DNA of 64,000 bases from an uncultured Paracoccaceae bacterium. Its GTDB lineage: Bacteria; Pseudomonadota; Alphaproteobacteria; Rhodobacterales; Rhodobacteraceae. Made by a program: the position numbers and the translations under genes. The number at the start of each line of letters is the position of its first letter. Positions within the stretch are counted from its first letter, which is position 1. The notes under the pieces are model-generated. The model was not told where the DNA came from, did no database searches, and saw nothing but the letters and a program-made list of their open reading frames with translations. The stretch covers positions 28,668 through 92,667 of the forward strand of contig CANLND010000017.1 in the NCBI GenBank assembly GCA_947492585.1. The letters run 5' to 3'. Below, in pieces: positions 43,952 to 53,596 of the stretch.

Positions 43952-45493
43952 TTAGTCGCCAACGAACTCTTCGCTATCGCGCATGGATTCCATGCGCTTC
44001 TTCATGCGACGGCCCATCATCATCGGCAGAACAAAGCCCGCGATCGCAACCATCCAGAGAATGATAGCCAGAGGGCTGCCCACCAGGACGAGCCAGTCAC
44101 CATCAGAGATGGTCATCGCACGACGCAAGTTCACTTCCATTTGGTTGCCCAAGAGGATGCCGAGGATCACAGGAACCAGAGATACGTCGAGTTTACGAAG
44201 TACCCAGCCTGCGATGCCAAAAGCGACCATCAACATCACATCGAAAGAAGAGCCGGTGATGCTGTAGATGCCCACAAAGGAAATCATCGCAACGATTGGC
44301 ATCAGGAGCCGCGTTGGAACCATCAGAACGCGTGTGAAGATACCAACCAGTGGAATGTTCATTGCAAGCAGGATGAAGTTTGCGATGAACAGTGCCGCGA
44401 TCAGACCCCATACGATGTCTGGGTTCTTAGTGAACAGCAGAGGGCCAGGCGTGATGTTCAGCTGCAGGAGAACTGCCAAGAGAACCGCAGTTGTACCGGA
44501 GCCCGGAACACCCAGCGCAAGCATCGGAACCAATGCACCACCAGATGCAGCGTTGTTACCTGCTTCAGGAGCAGCAACACCACGTGGGTCACCTTTACCA
44601 AATGTCTTGCCGTCACGGTCAACCGCTTGCTTTTCAAGGGAGTACGCCAAGAAGGACCCCAAAGAGGCACCCGCACCTGGAAGAACACCTGAGAAGAAGC
44701 CAAGACCAGTACCGCGTGCCATGGAGGGGATACAGCGCTTGATCATGGCAAAGTCTGGCATGATACGACCAACTGTTGCCGCCTTTGGCGCTACACCATT
44801 GTTGGTGCGGTGATGCTCAAGGAAGATGAACACTTCGCTCAACGCAAACAGACCAACAATCGCGATCAGGAAGTCGATACCGTCATACAGGTGTACGTGA
44901 TCGAAAGTGAAACGCTGAGACCCTGTTTGGCTGTCGGAACCGATCATCGCGATACCAAGACCCAGCGCCGCTGCGAATGCAGACTTGGCTTGGTTGGTGG
45001 ATGAGATACCGCCAAGTGTTGCAAAGGCAACGGTGAAGAGAACGAAGTATTCAGCAGGGCCGAACAACAACGCGATTTTCACCAGCTGTGGTGCCAGCAG
45101 AACCAGACCACATGTCGCGACGAATGCACCAACAAAAGAGGCTACACCAGACAGAGACAGGGCTTCACCCGCTTTGCCTTGCTGAGCCATCGGGAAGCCG
45201 TCAAGACAGGTCATCATCGCGGGTTCATCGCCCGGGATGTTCAAAAGGATCGAGCTGATCCGACCCCCGTACATCGCACCGTAGTAAACGCTGACGAGCA
45301 AGATCAAAGAACCGGTTGGGTCGAGACCCAAAGAGAATGCGATCGGGATCAGGATCGCGACGCCGTTTGCTGGGCCAAGTCCTGGCAGCGCACCCATCAG
45401 GGTACCCAAGAAACAGCCAACAACCGCGAGAAATAGGTTTGTAGGCGTAAGTGCTACCCCAAAACCATCCGCTAGTAGTGATAGAATTTCCAT
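43952..45493 (-). CDS. tctA: Tripartite tricarboxylate transporter large permease (TctA)
   Basis: 513 aa with about 12 TM segments. TctA landmarks: GTLMGALPGLGPANGVAILIP near residue 30, YGAMYGGRISSILLNIPGDEPAMMTCLDG, and LGFFSGVLPGAGASLGSFLAY plus GVAAPEAGNNAASGGALVP in the second half. It forms the membrane channel of a periplasmic-binding-protein-dependent secondary transporter for carboxylates. It follows tctB after 12 bases. Confidence 0.96.
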   Translation of the reverse strand: MEILSLLADGFGVALTPTNLFLAVVGCFLGTLMGALPGLGPANGVAILIPIAFSLGLDPTGSLILLVSVYYGAMYGGRISSILLNIPGDEPAMMTCLDGFPMAQQGKAGEALSLSGVASFVGAFVATCGLVLLAPQLVKIALLFGPAEYFVLFTVAFATLGGISSTNQAKSAFAAALGLGIAMIGSDSQTGSQRFTFDHVHLYDGIDFLIAIVGLFALSEVFIFLEHHRTNNGVAPKAATVGRIMPDFAMIKRCIPSMARGTGLGFFSGVLPGAGASLGSFLAYSLEKQAVDRDGKTFGKGDPRGVAAPEAGNNAASGGALVPMLALGVPGSGTTAVLLAVLLQLNITPGPLLFTKNPDIVWGLIAALFIANFILLAMNIPLVGIFTRVLMVPTRLLMPIVAMISFVGIYSITGSSFDVMLMVAFGIAGWVLRKLDVSLVPVILGILLGNQMEVNLRRAMTISDGDWLVLVGSPLAIILWMVAIAGFVLPMMMGRRMKKRMESMRDSEEFVGD

Positions 45494-45505
45494 GAATTCA
45501 GCCCC

Positions 45506-45937
45506 TTAGAAACCTAGTGGACCTTCAGCCAAGGCAAGGCCGAGGATGAGGTGGAATACAACGTAGATACCGACAGACGTCGCAACACCTGAAACAAGAG
45601 ACCAAAGTGGTTCTGTACCAAGTCGCCAGGTCAGATAGGCGGTTGCGAATACTGTGGAAATCACAAAGCCGAATTCTGGTAGGGCTACGCAATATGCGAA
45701 CATCACCGCCGCTGCGAAGAAGATCTCTGCAAATGCGCGCATGTGCGGCCAGTCTGGTTCATCATCCGGACGAACGATAAAATAGACTGAGCAAAGACCT
45801 ACGATTGAGCCTACGATGTATGGGAAGGCACGTGGTCCGACCACATCCACCATAAAGCTGTCTTTGATTGTTGAAGCGGCCCAGATGTAGAATATGGCCA
45901 ACGCCAATCCAAAGCCGCCGAAGATGCGGTCACTCAT
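45506..45937 (-). CDS. tctB: Tripartite tricarboxylate transporter small permease (TctB)
   Basis: 143 aa from the ATG at 45937 (MSDRIFGG); an ATG eight codons earlier is possible. Four TM helices, with FYIWAASTIKDSFMVDVVGPRAFPYIVG typical of TctB near the N-terminus. It accompanies TctA in the inner membrane. Low sequence conservation is normal for this subunit; position between tctC and tctA supports the call. Confidence 0.88.
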   Translation of the reverse strand: MSDRIFGGFGLALAIFYIWAASTIKDSFMVDVVGPRAFPYIVGSIVGLCSVYFIVRPDDEPDWPHMRAFAEIFFAAAVMFAYCVALPEFGFVISTVFATAYLTWRLGTEPLWSLVSGVATSVGIYVVFHLILGLALAEGPLGF

Positions 45938-46015
45938 ACTTGCCTCCAATAATGTGTGCATGTAGGCTGACCTGAATATCCTTCAGATCAGCCCAAATAG
46001 TGAGTAAGCTATGGC

Positions 46016-46999
46016 TTACTCGATGATGCCGATCTCACGTGACAGCTTCTCAACGTCAGCAATGCTGCCCGCTACGAAGTTGTACATATCGTCACCAAAG
46101 TTATTGAACGGAGCGATCGCAGCCGCTTCGAGTTCCGCTTGGAAGTCTTCGTTCTCAGTCAAAGTTTTGATCGCGTTGGACCAGAACTCTTTTGCTTCGT
46201 CAGAAGCACCTGCTGGCATGTACAGACCGCGCCAGTTCGCACCAACTACGTCATAACCCAGCTCTTTTGCTGTTGGGATATCAGGGTAGTTTTTCAGACG
46301 CTCAGGCGCCATGATGCCGATGATGCGGATGTCGCCAGATTCCAGGAAGCCCAGCATTTCCGAGAAGTCGCCGGAAAGCGCTTCAGTTGCACCAGACAGC
46401 AGGCCAGTCATCGCTTCGCCGCCACCATCAAAGGAAACGTACTTCAGCTTTGTTACATCGTCCATGCCAGCTTCACGAGCGACCAGCATAGGTTTGATGT
46501 GGTCAAAGCTACCCACAGACGAACCACCGGCGATACCAACCGAACGTGGATCTTCCAGGATGTCTTCCATCATGTCAGAAAGTGTTTGGTATGGGGAATC
46601 TGCACGAACAGCGATCGCACCGTATTCAGCACCAAATGTCGCCAGGAAGTGAACGTCGTCTTGAGTCGCGTTCTCATAGATGCCTTGAGCGATACGTGCA
46701 CTTGTAGACATAGACGCAGCAACGATCAGGTTGTTGTCATCGTTACGCTCTTTGGTCACGTGAGCAAAAGCAACACCGCCGCCGCCACCGGACATGTTGG
46801 TAACCTGCATGGAATCGTCAATGATATCCAAGTTGAACAGGTACTTTGCGGTTGTACGGCAGATGAAATCCCAACCGCCACCTGGGTTAGAGGGGGCAAT
46901 ACACTGTGGGCTTTCGGCTTCAAAGCCCGCCGCACTCGCAGTTGTCATGCCAGCCAGTGTTGCCGCCGCCGTAAAGGCACCGATCCGAGTAAGTTTCAT
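46016..46999 (-). CDS. tctC: Tripartite tricarboxylate transporter binding protein (TctC)
   Basis: 327 aa from the ATG at 46999 (MKLTRIGAF). A signal peptide ends near TTASAA. The mature protein shows the Bug/TctC pattern: CIAPSNPGGGWDFICRT near the N-terminus, AGGSSVGSFDH in the middle and YDVVGANWRGLYMPAG in the C-lobe. It binds a carboxylate in the periplasm. It is the first gene of the tctCBA-dehydrogenase-otnKC operon and is divergent from a GntR regulator. Confidence 0.93.
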   Translation of the reverse strand: MKLTRIGAFTAAATLAGMTTASAAGFEAESPQCIAPSNPGGGWDFICRTTAKYLFNLDIIDDSMQVTNMSGGGGGVAFAHVTKERNDDNNLIVAASMSTSARIAQGIYENATQDDVHFLATFGAEYGAIAVRADSPYQTLSDMMEDILEDPRSVGIAGGSSVGSFDHIKPMLVAREAGMDDVTKLKYVSFDGGGEAMTGLLSGATEALSGDFSEMLGFLESGDIRIIGIMAPERLKNYPDIPTAKELGYDVVGANWRGLYMPAGASDEAKEFWSNAIKTLTENEDFQAELEAAAIAPFNNFGDDMYNFVAGSIADVEKLSREIGIIE

Positions 47000-47379
47000 G
47001 AACACAAGTAAATCCTCCCAATTGTCTTGTTATTCGTTCGCGCGATTCTCGCGCTGGCACAAGTGATTGCATATAGAACCACTAAAAGCCAATTCAATAT
47101 TGCACTTTAAGGCACAAAAAGCCAATCAGAAAAGCAAAACACCGTATTAAAGTTTATTAAGATATTGATAAGATAAGTTTTTTATGTGAAATCGTGGACC
47201 AAGAATTAGCAATGAACGCGCGGGGTCTGACTGCGCGCTCAGAATCCTAGATACACGGGCTGTGAAAGGTCGAAGCCTCCAGGTTTGGATTTTGACCTGT
47301 ACAAAACCAATACCAAGGCCGTATTCTAGTAATTAGAATGTGATCCCAACGGGGTTGCATCTTTCTAACGGTGGTCCGA
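47000..47379. promoter_or_regulatory. Divergent tctC / gntR promoter region
   Basis: A 380-base gene-free and noticeably AT-rich stretch between the divergent tctC and GntR genes. It holds the palindrome ATTCTA-GTAAT-TAGAAT at 47323-47339, 41 bases before the regulator start, and a GCGCG...GCGCGC hairpin near 47218-47240. Promoters of both units must lie here; I cannot assign -35/-10 boxes with confidence. Confidence 0.6.
47323..47339. promoter_or_regulatory. Palindromic operator candidate near gntR
   Basis: ATTCTA and TAGAAT arms with a 5-base spacer, just upstream of the GntR gene. It is a plausible self-operator for the GntR-FCD regulator, based on position and symmetry only. Confidence 0.45.
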
Positions 47380-48312
47380 ATGTCGATCAGAACAAGCGAG
47401 CTTTCACGGAAGATATCTAACAGATTGCTGAACGATATCGCGGCAGGCACCTTGTCGGCGGGACAACACATCAGCGCGCAACAGGTTGCTAACAGCTATG
47501 GCGTGTCGCGAACCCCCGTACGCGAAGCCTTGGAAACCCTCGAAGCACAGAGCGTTTTGATCCGGCAGCCGAACCGCGGCTTTTTCGTTTCTGAGACACT
47601 CCCAAGCGAGATCAAAAATAGCCTCTCCAAAGCACCCGGACACGGCCTAAGCGACTATCAACTACTTGCAAACTGTTGGCTGACAGACCAAATTCCCGAA
47701 GATGTCACCGAACAGTTTTTGCGGCAGCGCTATGGCTGGACCAAAGCAAAAGTCGGAGATCTTCTGGTCAGAGCAGCAAGAGAAGGCTGGGCAGAACGTA
47801 AAGAAGGCTATGGCTGGCGCCTGCTCCCTGTCGCAAAGACCCCCGAGGCCTTTGATGAAATCTACCGGTTCCGCATGGCCATCGAACCCTCCGCCCTGCT
47901 CGAACCCTCGTTTCAGCTTGATCGCAAGGTATTAGACGAGCAACGCCGGGTCCAGGAAGGCATGCTTGAAATGGACATGCACATTTCACCCGGTCAGCCC
48001 TTGCTTGAAAATGGATCTCTGTTTCACGAGGCCATTATCAAGATGTCAGGAAACCCCTTTTTCTTGATGTCCCTTCAACGAGTTAACCGCATGCGGCGCC
48101 TGATGGAATATCGCGCCGAGGCAAACCGCGCGCGCCTGATCGAACAATGTACGGAACATCTTGAAATTCTAACTCTGCTGGAACGCGGCAATATTATCGA
48201 CGCGTCTGACCTCATGCGGCAACACCTCAGCGGCGCGCGCAAACGCAAGTCTCCGTTGACGTTGAACTGGGCCGCAGCCAATTCCAATTCCACCGACACC
48301 GAGCAGGGCTAA
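47380..48312 (+). CDS. GntR family regulator with FCD domain and a second wHTH-like module
   Basis: 310 aa from the ATG at 47380 (a GTG three codons earlier is possible). The first winged helix (LSAGQHISAQQVANSYGVSRTPVREALETLEAQ) is standard GntR. About residues 77-135 (LSDYQLLANCWLTDQIPEDVTEQFL then TKAKVGDLLVRAAREGWAERK) look like a second winged helix. An FCD ligand domain follows with FRMAIEP, a His in LFHEAII and HLEILTLLERG. It is divergent from tctCBA and likely represses it until the substrate is present. Confidence 0.88.
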   Translation: MSIRTSELSRKISNRLLNDIAAGTLSAGQHISAQQVANSYGVSRTPVREALETLEAQSVLIRQPNRGFFVSETLPSEIKNSLSKAPGHGLSDYQLLANCWLTDQIPEDVTEQFLRQRYGWTKAKVGDLLVRAAREGWAERKEGYGWRLLPVAKTPEAFDEIYRFRMAIEPSALLEPSFQLDRKVLDEQRRVQEGMLEMDMHISPGQPLLENGSLFHEAIIKMSGNPFFLMSLQRVNRMRRLMEYRAEANRARLIEQCTEHLEILTLLERGNIIDASDLMRQHLSGARKRKSPLTLNWAAANSNSTDTEQG

Positions 48313-48559
48313 AAACACACCCCGCAGCGCCACCGTGTGACCTCAATCGCGATACGCTAATGGCGCCTTGGCGGGACTGGCGACGCCCCCTGCCCCGTTG
48401 CAATTGCCGTACCGTTGGCGCCAGTGCGACGAAACGCTGTCCAACGCCGCTCCATCAGATCTGAGAACGCCTTTACGTCAAAACGCGCCCGGGGGAGGAT
48501 CCGGACGTGTTTATTGCAGGCTCATCGGGAGGAGACGAGCCAGGTCGTTCCGAATCCGA

Positions 48560-48772
48560 TCAGGCGCCGTAGACGTGCTGACGCGCGATCTCTTTGATGT
48601 CAAAGCGCGAGATGCCGATATCGTCCAACTCGCGCTGGGACAGCTCCATCATTTCGCGGACGGTCGCTGTGTATTCTTTGTACAGCGCGCGGCGGGCCTT
48701 CAGGCCTTCAACCAAAGCGCTCAGGCGAGCAAAGGGACCAAAGCTAGCGGAGGGGGTACTTACATAAGCCAT
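48560..48772 (-). CDS. DUF1127 small protein
   Basis: 70 aa from the ATG at 48772 (MAYVSTPSASF), three codons into the longer frame. The C-terminal LSQRELDDIGISRFDIKEIAR is the DUF1127 signature (YjiS-like, arginine-rich small proteins). Members are linked to stress, phosphate and small-RNA-related regulation; the molecular role is unsettled. It lies alone on the minus strand between the catabolic island and rpmD; the 48313-48559 gap below it shows no gene. Confidence 0.85.
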   Translation of the reverse strand: MAYVSTPSASFGPFARLSALVEGLKARRALYKEYTATVREMMELSQRELDDIGISRFDIKEIARQHVYGA

Positions 48773-49012
48773 GTCTATCATCCTATCGGTTCAGCGCCGA
48801 ACCTATTCCGGCACCTGATGTCAGGCTCCCTAACTGACAAGATCAGGTATAGCCCTCGATGGTGCCGCTAACAATTGACGGTTCGGACTGCCCGTTATGC
48901 AGGTGCAGCATAGATGAAAACTTACCGCCTTAGCCCTGTGTACGATTCACGGCGTTAGGTCACGCAACCTGCTCAACAAATGTGCAGACTCGAGAATTTA
49001 TCGCAAAACAAC

Positions 49013-49049
49013 AAAAAACGCCCCGGACCAGGTCCGGGGCGTCTTTTTT
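49013..49049 (-). terminator. Terminator after rpmD
   Basis: ACGCCCCGGACC / GGTCCGGGGCGT, a 12-bp stem with a one-base centre, flanked by A-run and T-run on both sides. It ends the spc unit at rpmD, so rplO-secY-adk cannot be co-transcribed with the rest. Confidence 0.92.
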
Positions 49050-49070
49050 GTCGTCGACTCGAAAGAGAGC

Positions 49071-49259
49071 TTAGTCGCGCTCTTCGATGATCTCAACCAT
49101 GTGCGAGATCTTGTTGACCATACCACGGATCGAAGGAGTATCCTCCAGTTCGCGGGTTTTGTGCATCTTGTTCAGACCCAGGCCAATCAGAGTGGCGCGT
49201 TGGTCTGCGGGACGGCGGATCGGGGAACCGATCTGCTTAACAACGATGGTTTTAGCCAT
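49071..49259 (-). CDS. rpmD: 50S ribosomal protein L30
   Basis: 62 aa. [30 protein letters not shown] is the whole-family pattern in pieces: IGSPIRR followed by LGLNKMH. It lies 12 bases after rpsE. In the canonical order rplO would follow; here a terminator and 19 kb of other genes intervene. Confidence 0.97.
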   Translation of the reverse strand: MAKTIVVKQIGSPIRRPADQRATLIGLGLNKMHKTRELEDTPSIRGMVNKISHMVEIIEERD

Positions 49260-49271
49260 GATAACGTCTCC

Positions 49272-49835
49272 TTATGCTTCAGCTTCAGCAGGAGCTTCGT
49301 CCCGCTTGGGCAGGATGTCAGCAACTTTTTTACCACGACGCTGAGCAACCGAACGCGGGCTGGACTCTTTGGTCAGACCGTTCAGGGTTGCGCGGATCAT
49401 GTTGTAAGGGTTCTGCGAACCGATCGATTTCGAAACAACGTCTTTGACGCCGAGCATTTCGAAAACAGCACGCATAGGACCACCTGCGATGATACCAGTA
49501 CCTTCAGGTGCGGTACGCATGATCACTTTGCCTGCGCCATGACGGCCAGCGACATCGTGGTGCAACGTGCGACCTTCTTTCAGAGGTACACGGACCATCT
49601 GACGCTTGGCTTGTTCAGTTGCCTTGCGGATCGCCTCAGGTACTTCTTTGGCTTTACCTTTGCCAAAACCTACGCGGCCCTTTTGGTCGCCAACAACAAC
49701 CAGTGCTGCAAAACCAAAGCGCTTACCGCCTTTTACGGTTTTGGAAACGCGGTTGATTGCGACCAAACGATCAGCAAATTCCGGTGTCTCTTCTTCGCGG
49801 CGGCCACGGCCACGGCGGTTATCACGTTCTGCCAT
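49272..49835 (-). CDS. rpsE: 30S ribosomal protein S5
   Basis: 187 aa, with the double-stranded RNA-binding S5 domain ([30 protein letters not shown]) and C-terminal fold ([22 protein letters not shown]). S5 contributes to decoding fidelity and mRNA unwinding. The acidic/arginine N-terminal and alanine-rich C-terminal ends are longer than in E. coli. It lies 127 bases after rplR. Confidence 0.98.
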   Translation of the reverse strand: MAERDNRRGRGRREEETPEFADRLVAINRVSKTVKGGKRFGFAALVVVGDQKGRVGFGKGKAKEVPEAIRKATEQAKRQMVRVPLKEGRTLHHDVAGRHGAGKVIMRTAPEGTGIIAGGPMRAVFEMLGVKDVVSKSIGSQNPYNMIRATLNGLTKESSPRSVAQRRGKKVADILPKRDEAPAEAEA

Positions 49836-49962
49836 TTGGGCATTCCTTATAAACGGGCGCGCGAGGGCGCCGTGTTGTCCAATCCTGGTGGGGCAGCGAT
49901 GAAAACACCCCTGCCCCCCGGATCATCGGGGCCGCCCCTAAAAAGGGACGGCCCGCATGAGT

Positions 49963-50322
49963 TTAGATCTTCAGACCGCCTTCACGCGCAGCTTCGGCCA
50001 AGGCCTTCACTTTGCCGTGGAACAGGAAACCACCACGATCGAAGTAAGCTTCGGTCACGCCAGCGGCTTTCGCGCGCTCTGCGATCACGGCGCCAACTTT
50101 GGTCGCTGCTTCTACGTGGTTCTTGCCAACGAAGCCCAGATCTTTTTCCAGGGTCGATGCGGATGCGAGAGTCACGCCACGTACATCGTCGATCACTTGA
50201 ACAGAGATGTTCTTGTTCGAACGGTGCACGGACAGACGGACGCGGCCCGCGTTGACCTTGCGAAGTTTGTTCCGGACGCGCAAGCGGCGCTTCAGAAACA
50301 GTGTTCTTTTGCTGTTTGCCAT
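49963..50322 (-). CDS. rplR: 50S ribosomal protein L18
   Basis: 119 aa from the ATG at 50322 ([12 protein letters not shown]); the in-frame extension to 50418 runs back into rplF and is rejected. [27 protein letters not shown] and [22 protein letters not shown] are L18 hallmarks. It binds 5S rRNA. It starts 11 bases after rplF. Confidence 0.97.
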   Translation of the reverse strand: MANSKRTLFLKRRLRVRNKLRKVNAGRVRLSVHRSNKNISVQVIDDVRGVTLASASTLEKDLGFVGKNHVEAATKVGAVIAERAKAAGVTEAYFDRGGFLFHGKVKALAEAAREGGLKI

Positions 50323-50333
50323 TTTGCTGGTCC

Positions 50334-50867
50334 TTACTTCTTCTTGCCTTCCTTGCGGAAGATAAACTCGTCTTTGTACTTGATGCCTTTGCCTTTGTAG
50401 GGCTCGGGCGCACGCCATTTGCGGATGTTTGCCGCAACCTGGCCAACGAGTTGTTGGTCAATGCCTTCAACGATGATGATCGTCTGCTTCGGCGCGGTGA
50501 TGGTAACACCTTCAGGCGCGACGAAGTCGACGTCGTGGCTATAGCCCAGGTTCAGCTTCAGGGTGTTGCCCTGCATCTGTGCCCGGTAACCAACACCGTT
50601 GATTTCCAGTTCTTTTTTGAAGCCATCAGTCACACCAGTTACCAGGTTGGCAACCATGGTGCGGGCCATGCCCCACTGCTGACGTGCGCGCTTGGACGAG
50701 CCACGTGGGTCAATTTTGACCACGTTGTCTTCGACCGAGATTGCAACATCGTCAGTGGCGGTGAAGGTACGGGCGCCCTTGGGGCCTTTCACTTCAACGG
50801 TCTGACCCGACACAGAGGCAGTTACGCCACTGGGCAGTTCGACAGGTTTCTTACCAATACGAGACAT
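50334..50867 (-). CDS. rplF: 50S ribosomal protein L6
   Basis: 177 aa. [15 protein letters not shown] opens it, and the C-terminal repeat has [19 protein letters not shown], the site near the factor-binding centre. Usual length and position between rpsH and rplR. Confidence 0.98.
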   Translation of the reverse strand: MSRIGKKPVELPSGVTASVSGQTVEVKGPKGARTFTATDDVAISVEDNVVKIDPRGSSKRARQQWGMARTMVANLVTGVTDGFKKELEINGVGYRAQMQGNTLKLNLGYSHDVDFVAPEGVTITAPKQTIIIVEGIDQQLVGQVAANIRKWRAPEPYKGKGIKYKDEFIFRKEGKKK

Positions 50868-50879
50868 CGAGAGACCTCC

Positions 50880-51272
50880 TTAGAAGACGGTGCAGAGCAC
50901 TTCGCCGCCAACGTTGGCTGCGCGCGCTTTTGCGTCCGACATCACACCACGGGGGGTGGAGACAATCGACACACCCAGGCCCTGACGGACTTGTGGGATG
51001 TCATTGACGGACATGTACACGCGACGACCGGGCTTAGAGACCCGCTTCACTTCACGAATTACAGGTTCGCCTTCGTAGTACTTCAGGCTGATTTCAATCG
51101 CCGGGTGACCGCCAGTGCCGGTGGTCTTCTCGTAGCCGCGAATGTAGCCTTCGTCCGCCAGCACGTCCAGAACCCACGCGCGCAATTTGGATGCGGGTGT
51201 GGATACGGTGGACTTGCCACGCAGTTGTGCGTTGCGGATGCGGGTCAGCATATCACCGATAGGATCGTTCAT
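50880..51272 (-). CDS. rpsH: 30S ribosomal protein S8
   Basis: 130 aa. [16 protein letters not shown] and the C-terminal [20 protein letters not shown] are the S8 signatures. S8 binds 16S rRNA and, in E. coli, represses the spc operon through the L5 leader. It is spaced 12 bases from its neighbours. Confidence 0.98.
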   Translation of the reverse strand: MNDPIGDMLTRIRNAQLRGKSTVSTPASKLRAWVLDVLADEGYIRGYEKTTGTGGHPAIEISLKYYEGEPVIREVKRVSKPGRRVYMSVNDIPQVRQGLGVSIVSTPRGVMSDAKARAANVGGEVLCTVF

Positions 51273-51284
51273 ATCGTTCTCTCC

Positions 51285-51590
51285 TTACCAGCTGGATTTG
51301 ACCATGCCGGGGATCTGACCAGCAGAACCCAGCTCGCGCAGCGCAATACGGCTTACCTTCAGCTTACGGTAGTAAGCGTGGGGACGGCCGGTCAGCTGGC
51401 AACGGTTGTGAAGACGGGTCGCCGAGGAGTTCCGCGGCAATTTCGCCAGTTTCAGACGCGCTTTGAAACGCTCTTCCATTGGGCGAGATTCGTCGTTTGC
51501 GATTTCTTTCAGCTCGGCACGTCTGGCAGCATATTGTGCCACCAGGCGTTCGCGCTTCTTCTCGCGTTCGATCATGCTTTTCTTAGCCAT
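51285..51590 (-). CDS. rpsN: 30S ribosomal protein S14
   Basis: 101 aa, the long zinc-free form: no CxxC pair is present. [31 protein letters not shown] contains the conserved RCxxTGRPR-like loop. It assembles in the 30S head near the A site. Confidence 0.98.
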   Translation of the reverse strand: MAKKSMIEREKKRERLVAQYAARRAELKEIANDESRPMEERFKARLKLAKLPRNSSATRLHNRCQLTGRPHAYYRKLKVSRIALRELGSAGQIPGMVKSSW

Positions 51591-51610
51591 GTCTCTATCC
51601 TTCCCGCGCT

Positions 51611-52171
51611 TTAGCTGTTGAAGGGCATGTTGAAAGCTTTCAACAGCGCCTTGGCTTCAGCGTCGGTGTTCGCAGTGGTGGCGATCACGATGTCCATACC
51701 CCAGGGCTCATCAACTTTATCAAAGTCGATTTCTGGGAACACGATGTGCTCTTTCAGGCCGGTGGCGTAGTTGCCGCGACCGTCGAAAGATGTGCCAGAT
51801 ACGCCGCGGAAGTCGCGGATACGAGGCATTGCAACGGTGATCAGACGATCCAGGAATTCGTACATCCGTTCGCCACGCAGGGTCACCTTGGCGCCCATCG
51901 GCATGCCTTCACGAACACGGAAGCCAGCGATAGAGTTCTTTGCCACGGTGGTCAGAGCTTTCTGGCCCGCAATCACGGTCAGGTCTGCCTGTGCGGATTT
52001 GGCTTTCTTGCTGTCTTTGACAGCCGCGCGGCCACAACCGATGTTCAGAACGATTTTATCCAGCTTAGGGATCTGCATGTCGTTCTTATAGCCGAATTCT
52101 TCTTTCAGGGACGCACGGATGGTGTCCTTGTAAGCAGTCTTCAGGCGGGGGGTGTAAGTTGCGTCAGTCAT
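51611..52171 (-). CDS. rplE: 50S ribosomal protein L5
   Basis: 186 aa; two ATGs lie in tandem at 52174 and 52171 and either can be the start, both overlapping the rplX stop. [49 protein letters not shown] and [20 protein letters not shown] identify L5, which binds 5S rRNA and contacts P-site tRNA. Confidence 0.97.
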   Translation of the reverse strand: MTDATYTPRLKTAYKDTIRASLKEEFGYKNDMQIPKLDKIVLNIGCGRAAVKDSKKAKSAQADLTVIAGQKALTTVAKNSIAGFRVREGMPMGAKVTLRGERMYEFLDRLITVAMPRIRDFRGVSGTSFDGRGNYATGLKEHIVFPEIDFDKVDEPWGMDIVIATTANTDAEAKALLKAFNMPFNS

Positions 52172-52476
52172 CAAACAGTCTCCCCTGTGGTCTTTGCAAA
52201 GCGCACTTTCTTGCCGTCTTCCTCACGGAAGCCAACACGAGTTGCTTTACCATTGCCATCCAACAAAGCGATGTTCGACAGTTGGATCGGCAGAGCTTTG
52301 GGCAGACGGCCACCTTGGTCGGTTTGGGTCTGGCGTGTGTGACGGATGGCGGTGTTCACGCCGTCTACCACTGCTTTACCAGCTTTGGGGTCAACAGAAG
52401 CGATAACGCCTTCTTTGCCCTTATCCTTACCGGCCAGAACGATGACCTTATCGCCTTTACGGAGTTTCGCAGCCAT
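52171..52476 (-). CDS. rplX: 50S ribosomal protein L24
   Basis: 101 aa with the KOW motif near the N-terminus ([21 protein letters not shown]). L24 initiates 50S assembly. It overlaps rplE and starts two bases after rplN stops. Confidence 0.97.
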   Translation of the reverse strand: MAAKLRKGDKVIVLAGKDKGKEGVIASVDPKAGKAVVDGVNTAIRHTRQTQTDQGGRLPKALPIQLSNIALLDGNGKATRVGFREEDGKKVRFAKTTGETV

Positions 52477-52478
52477 TG

Positions 52479-52847
52479 TTACAGCACCTCCGGAGCAAGC
52501 GAGATGATTTTCATGAAGTTCTTGGCGCGCAGCTCACGAACAACTGGGCCAAAGATACGTGTACCTACGGGCTCGTTGTTGGTGTTCAAAATAACAGCTG
52601 CGTTGCGATCAAAGCGGATCGCGGTGCCGTCTTCACGACGTACTTCTTTTGCAGTGCGCACGACGACGGCCTTACGGACGTCCCCTTTTTTAACGCGACC
52701 GCGTGGGATGGCTTCCTTAACCGAGACAACAATAATGTCGCCTACGGATGCGTACTTACGCTTGGAACCACCCAGAACCTTAATGCACTGAACTCGGCGA
52801 GCGCCGGAGTTGTCAGCAACATCCAGGTTTGTTTGCATCTGGATCAT
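52479..52847 (-). CDS. rplN: 50S ribosomal protein L14
   Basis: 122 aa, normal length. [27 protein letters not shown] and the C-terminal [24 protein letters not shown] are family hallmarks. First gene of the run to rpmD after a 100-base gap behind rpsQ. Confidence 0.98.
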   Translation of the reverse strand: MIQMQTNLDVADNSGARRVQCIKVLGGSKRKYASVGDIIVVSVKEAIPRGRVKKGDVRKAVVVRTAKEVRREDGTAIRFDRNAAVILNTNNEPVGTRIFGPVVRELRAKNFMKIISLAPEVL

Positions 52848-52947
52848 GTGGTTTCTCCCGACCTATGGGGCGCCGATGCGTGGCGTTGCCCCCAGGGTTT
52901 CGACTAACTGTTAAGTCTAGTCGCCAGGAGTCTCTATACAGAGACTC

Positions 52948-53178
52948 TTAGGCTTCCAGAACTTCCCAGCGTTTCGTTTTCGATTTCGGCGCGCATTCGA
53001 TGATGCGTACAGAGTCGCCGACCTTGAAAGCGTTCTGTTCATCGTGAGCCCGGTACTTCTTGGACTTACGGATGGTTTTCTTCAGAACCGGGTGTGTGAA
53101 ACGACGTTCAACAGACACGGTTACAGTTTGGGCGTTTGCGTCGCTTGTCACAACGCCAGTCAGGATACGTTTGGGCAT
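52948..53178 (-). CDS. rpsQ: 30S ribosomal protein S17
   Basis: 76 aa. [21 protein letters not shown] and [17 protein letters not shown] fit S17, a primary 16S rRNA binder. It lies 11 bases after rpmC. Confidence 0.97.
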   Translation of the reverse strand: MPKRILTGVVTSDANAQTVTVSVERRFTHPVLKKTIRKSKKYRAHDEQNAFKVGDSVRIIECAPKSKTKRWEVLEA

Positions 53179-53189
53179 CGTGATCTACC

Positions 53190-53393
53190 TTATTCAGCTG
53201 CTGCAGCAGCAGCTTTTTGGTTCAGGATTGTGTTGACGCGAGCCGCATTGCGACGTGCGGCACGGATACCGGACGTGTTTTCCAGCTGGCCAGTGGCTTG
53301 CTGAAAACGCAGGTTGAAGCTCTCTTTTTTGAATGATGCAAGCAGATCGCGGAGTTCGTCCACGGTCTTGTCGCGCAGATCATTGGCGTTCAT
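53190..53393 (-). CDS. rpmC: 50S ribosomal protein L29
   Basis: 67 aa. [37 protein letters not shown] shows the helical hairpin of L29, read here in two parts: [15 protein letters not shown] and [11 protein letters not shown]. It sits at the tunnel exit. Normally it follows rplP directly; here 2.9 kb separates them and it begins its own unit. Alanine-rich C-terminus. Confidence 0.96.
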   Translation of the reverse strand: MNANDLRDKTVDELRDLLASFKKESFNLRFQQATGQLENTSGIRAARRNAARVNTILNQKAAAAAAE

Positions 53394-53452
53394 CGCCTTT
53401 GTTCCTTGTCCAAAGCACCAGAAGGCCCCTTTTGTTGGGTAACCCTGAAATC

Positions 53453-53500
53453 TGGTGGGTTATGTAAACCCGTGTCGAAACACGGAAAATCCACCACCCA
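53453..53500 (-). promoter_or_regulatory. Structured leader upstream of rpmC
   Basis: A CCGTGT-CGAA-ACACGG hairpin (53470-53485) is nested inside TGGTGG / CCACCA pairing (53453-53458 with 53491-53496), some 60-110 bases before rpmC. This region must provide a promoter for rpmC-rpsQ-rplN onward. A regulatory role is a guess from the pairing. Confidence 0.35.
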
Positions 53501-53596
53501 GAAGGATTCGACTCGCGAACCCTATGGGCGATGGGTCTCTATAGGGGCATAGGACTATGGAGGCAAGGGAAAGTTGGACGCGATACGGACAGCGCA

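Noticed and set aside
50301..51614. A 437-codon plus-strand frame opposite rplR-rplF-rpsH-rpsN
   Set aside because: It spans four conserved ribosomal protein genes in antisense; no credible product.
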